64,000 bases of DNA. Source: Caryophanales bacterium UBA743 (GTDB lineage: Bacteria; Bacillota_I; Bacilli_A; RFN20; CAG-826). Shown here one piece after another: positions 63,873 to 64,000 of this stretch (positions are counted from its first letter, which is position 1; each line of letters begins with the position of its first letter). The stretch is from NCBI GenBank assembly GCA_002297365.1, contig DBKT01000013.1:1-64000 (forward strand), in the 5' to 3' direction. The notes beneath the pieces are model-generated. The model did not search any database. It worked only from the letters and a program-made list of their open reading frames with translations, and was not told the DNA's origin. A program made the translations under genes and the position numbers.

Positions 63873-64000
63873 TTAAGATAAGATTTCCCTAACCTCATCG
63901 GAAAGAATCTCATACATCTCTTTGGCTTCATCTTTCTTCGCATAAGGCTTAGCCGCAAGGATTTTGGCTGTTATTTTATGTCTTCCCATGGTGAGAGTGA
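63873..64000 (-). CDS. C-terminal end of an unidentified gene (partial)
   Basis: The last 42 codons of a minus-strand frame that runs off the window. The visible residues are basic then acidic-helical (GRHKITAKILAAKPYAKKDE and YEILSDEVREILS). Not recognised. A Met five codons in could instead be the start of a very short protein. Confidence 0.4.
   Translation of the reverse strand, partial: TLTMGRHKITAKILAAKPYAKKDEAKEMYEILSDEVREILS

Overview
The window reads as a chromosome segment of a low-GC, Gram-positive-type, fermentative bacterium in the Bacilli or a related mollicute-like gut lineage. The gene orders rpsF-ssb-rpsR and gdpP-rplI-dnaB-walJ-rlmH, the AGGAGG ribosome binding sites, UGA used as stop, lipoprotein signal peptides and beta-glucan phosphorylases all fit this. 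The exact taxon cannot be fixed by eye.

Layout. 1-5.5 kb: high-affinity phosphate import operon pstSCAB-phoU with a convergent, orphan PhoB/PhoP-type response regulator. 5.5-15.7 kb: a beta-glucoside locus: LacI regulator, sugar ABC importer without its ATPase, and two GH94 phosphorylases on either side of a shared operator region that also carries a CcpA-type cre site. 16.0-19.7 kb: two membrane protein genes (DUF898 and DUF1189 types) around tmRNA (ssrA). A 105-bp copy of the ssrA 3' end lies 1.44 kb downstream, so a small three-gene island sits in the ssrA attachment site. 19.7-26.6 kb: housekeeping replication, ribosome and c-di-AMP genes. 26.8-31.6 kb: an ABC importer usually labelled iron(III), with an MBL-fold hydrolase; its promoter carries the same direct repeats as the pst promoter, which points to a phosphorus source. 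31.8-33.3 kb: lysS.

33.4-55.9 kb is accessory DNA: three AAA_14/DUF4143 ATPases, three WYL regulators (one broken), a GIY-YIG nuclease, a possible uracil-DNA-glycosylase-fold protein and two directly oriented IS3-family remnants bracketing the core. The core (40.6-53.9 kb) is a compact cassette: an atypical Ser/Thr kinase with zinc ribbon, two vWA proteins, a PP2C phosphatase, four unrecognised proteins (one of them with six membrane segments), a LemA-like protein, a WYL regulator fused to two FtsK-gamma-like winged helices, a soluble FtsH-like AAA-M41 protease and three tiny membrane proteins. It resembles the predicted TerY-P (vWA/PP2C/kinase) modules, greatly extended. Three promoters inside it share one inverted-repeat motif at an identical distance from the -10 box, so the parts are co-regulated. 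A divergent AAA ATPase beside it is preceded by a chain of three overlapping minicistrons built from a 29-bp repeat. This is the best candidate for an undescribed system.

55.9-64 kb returns to core genes: a MarR-controlled heterodimeric ABC exporter, dusB and housekeeping ftsH, ending in a partial gene.
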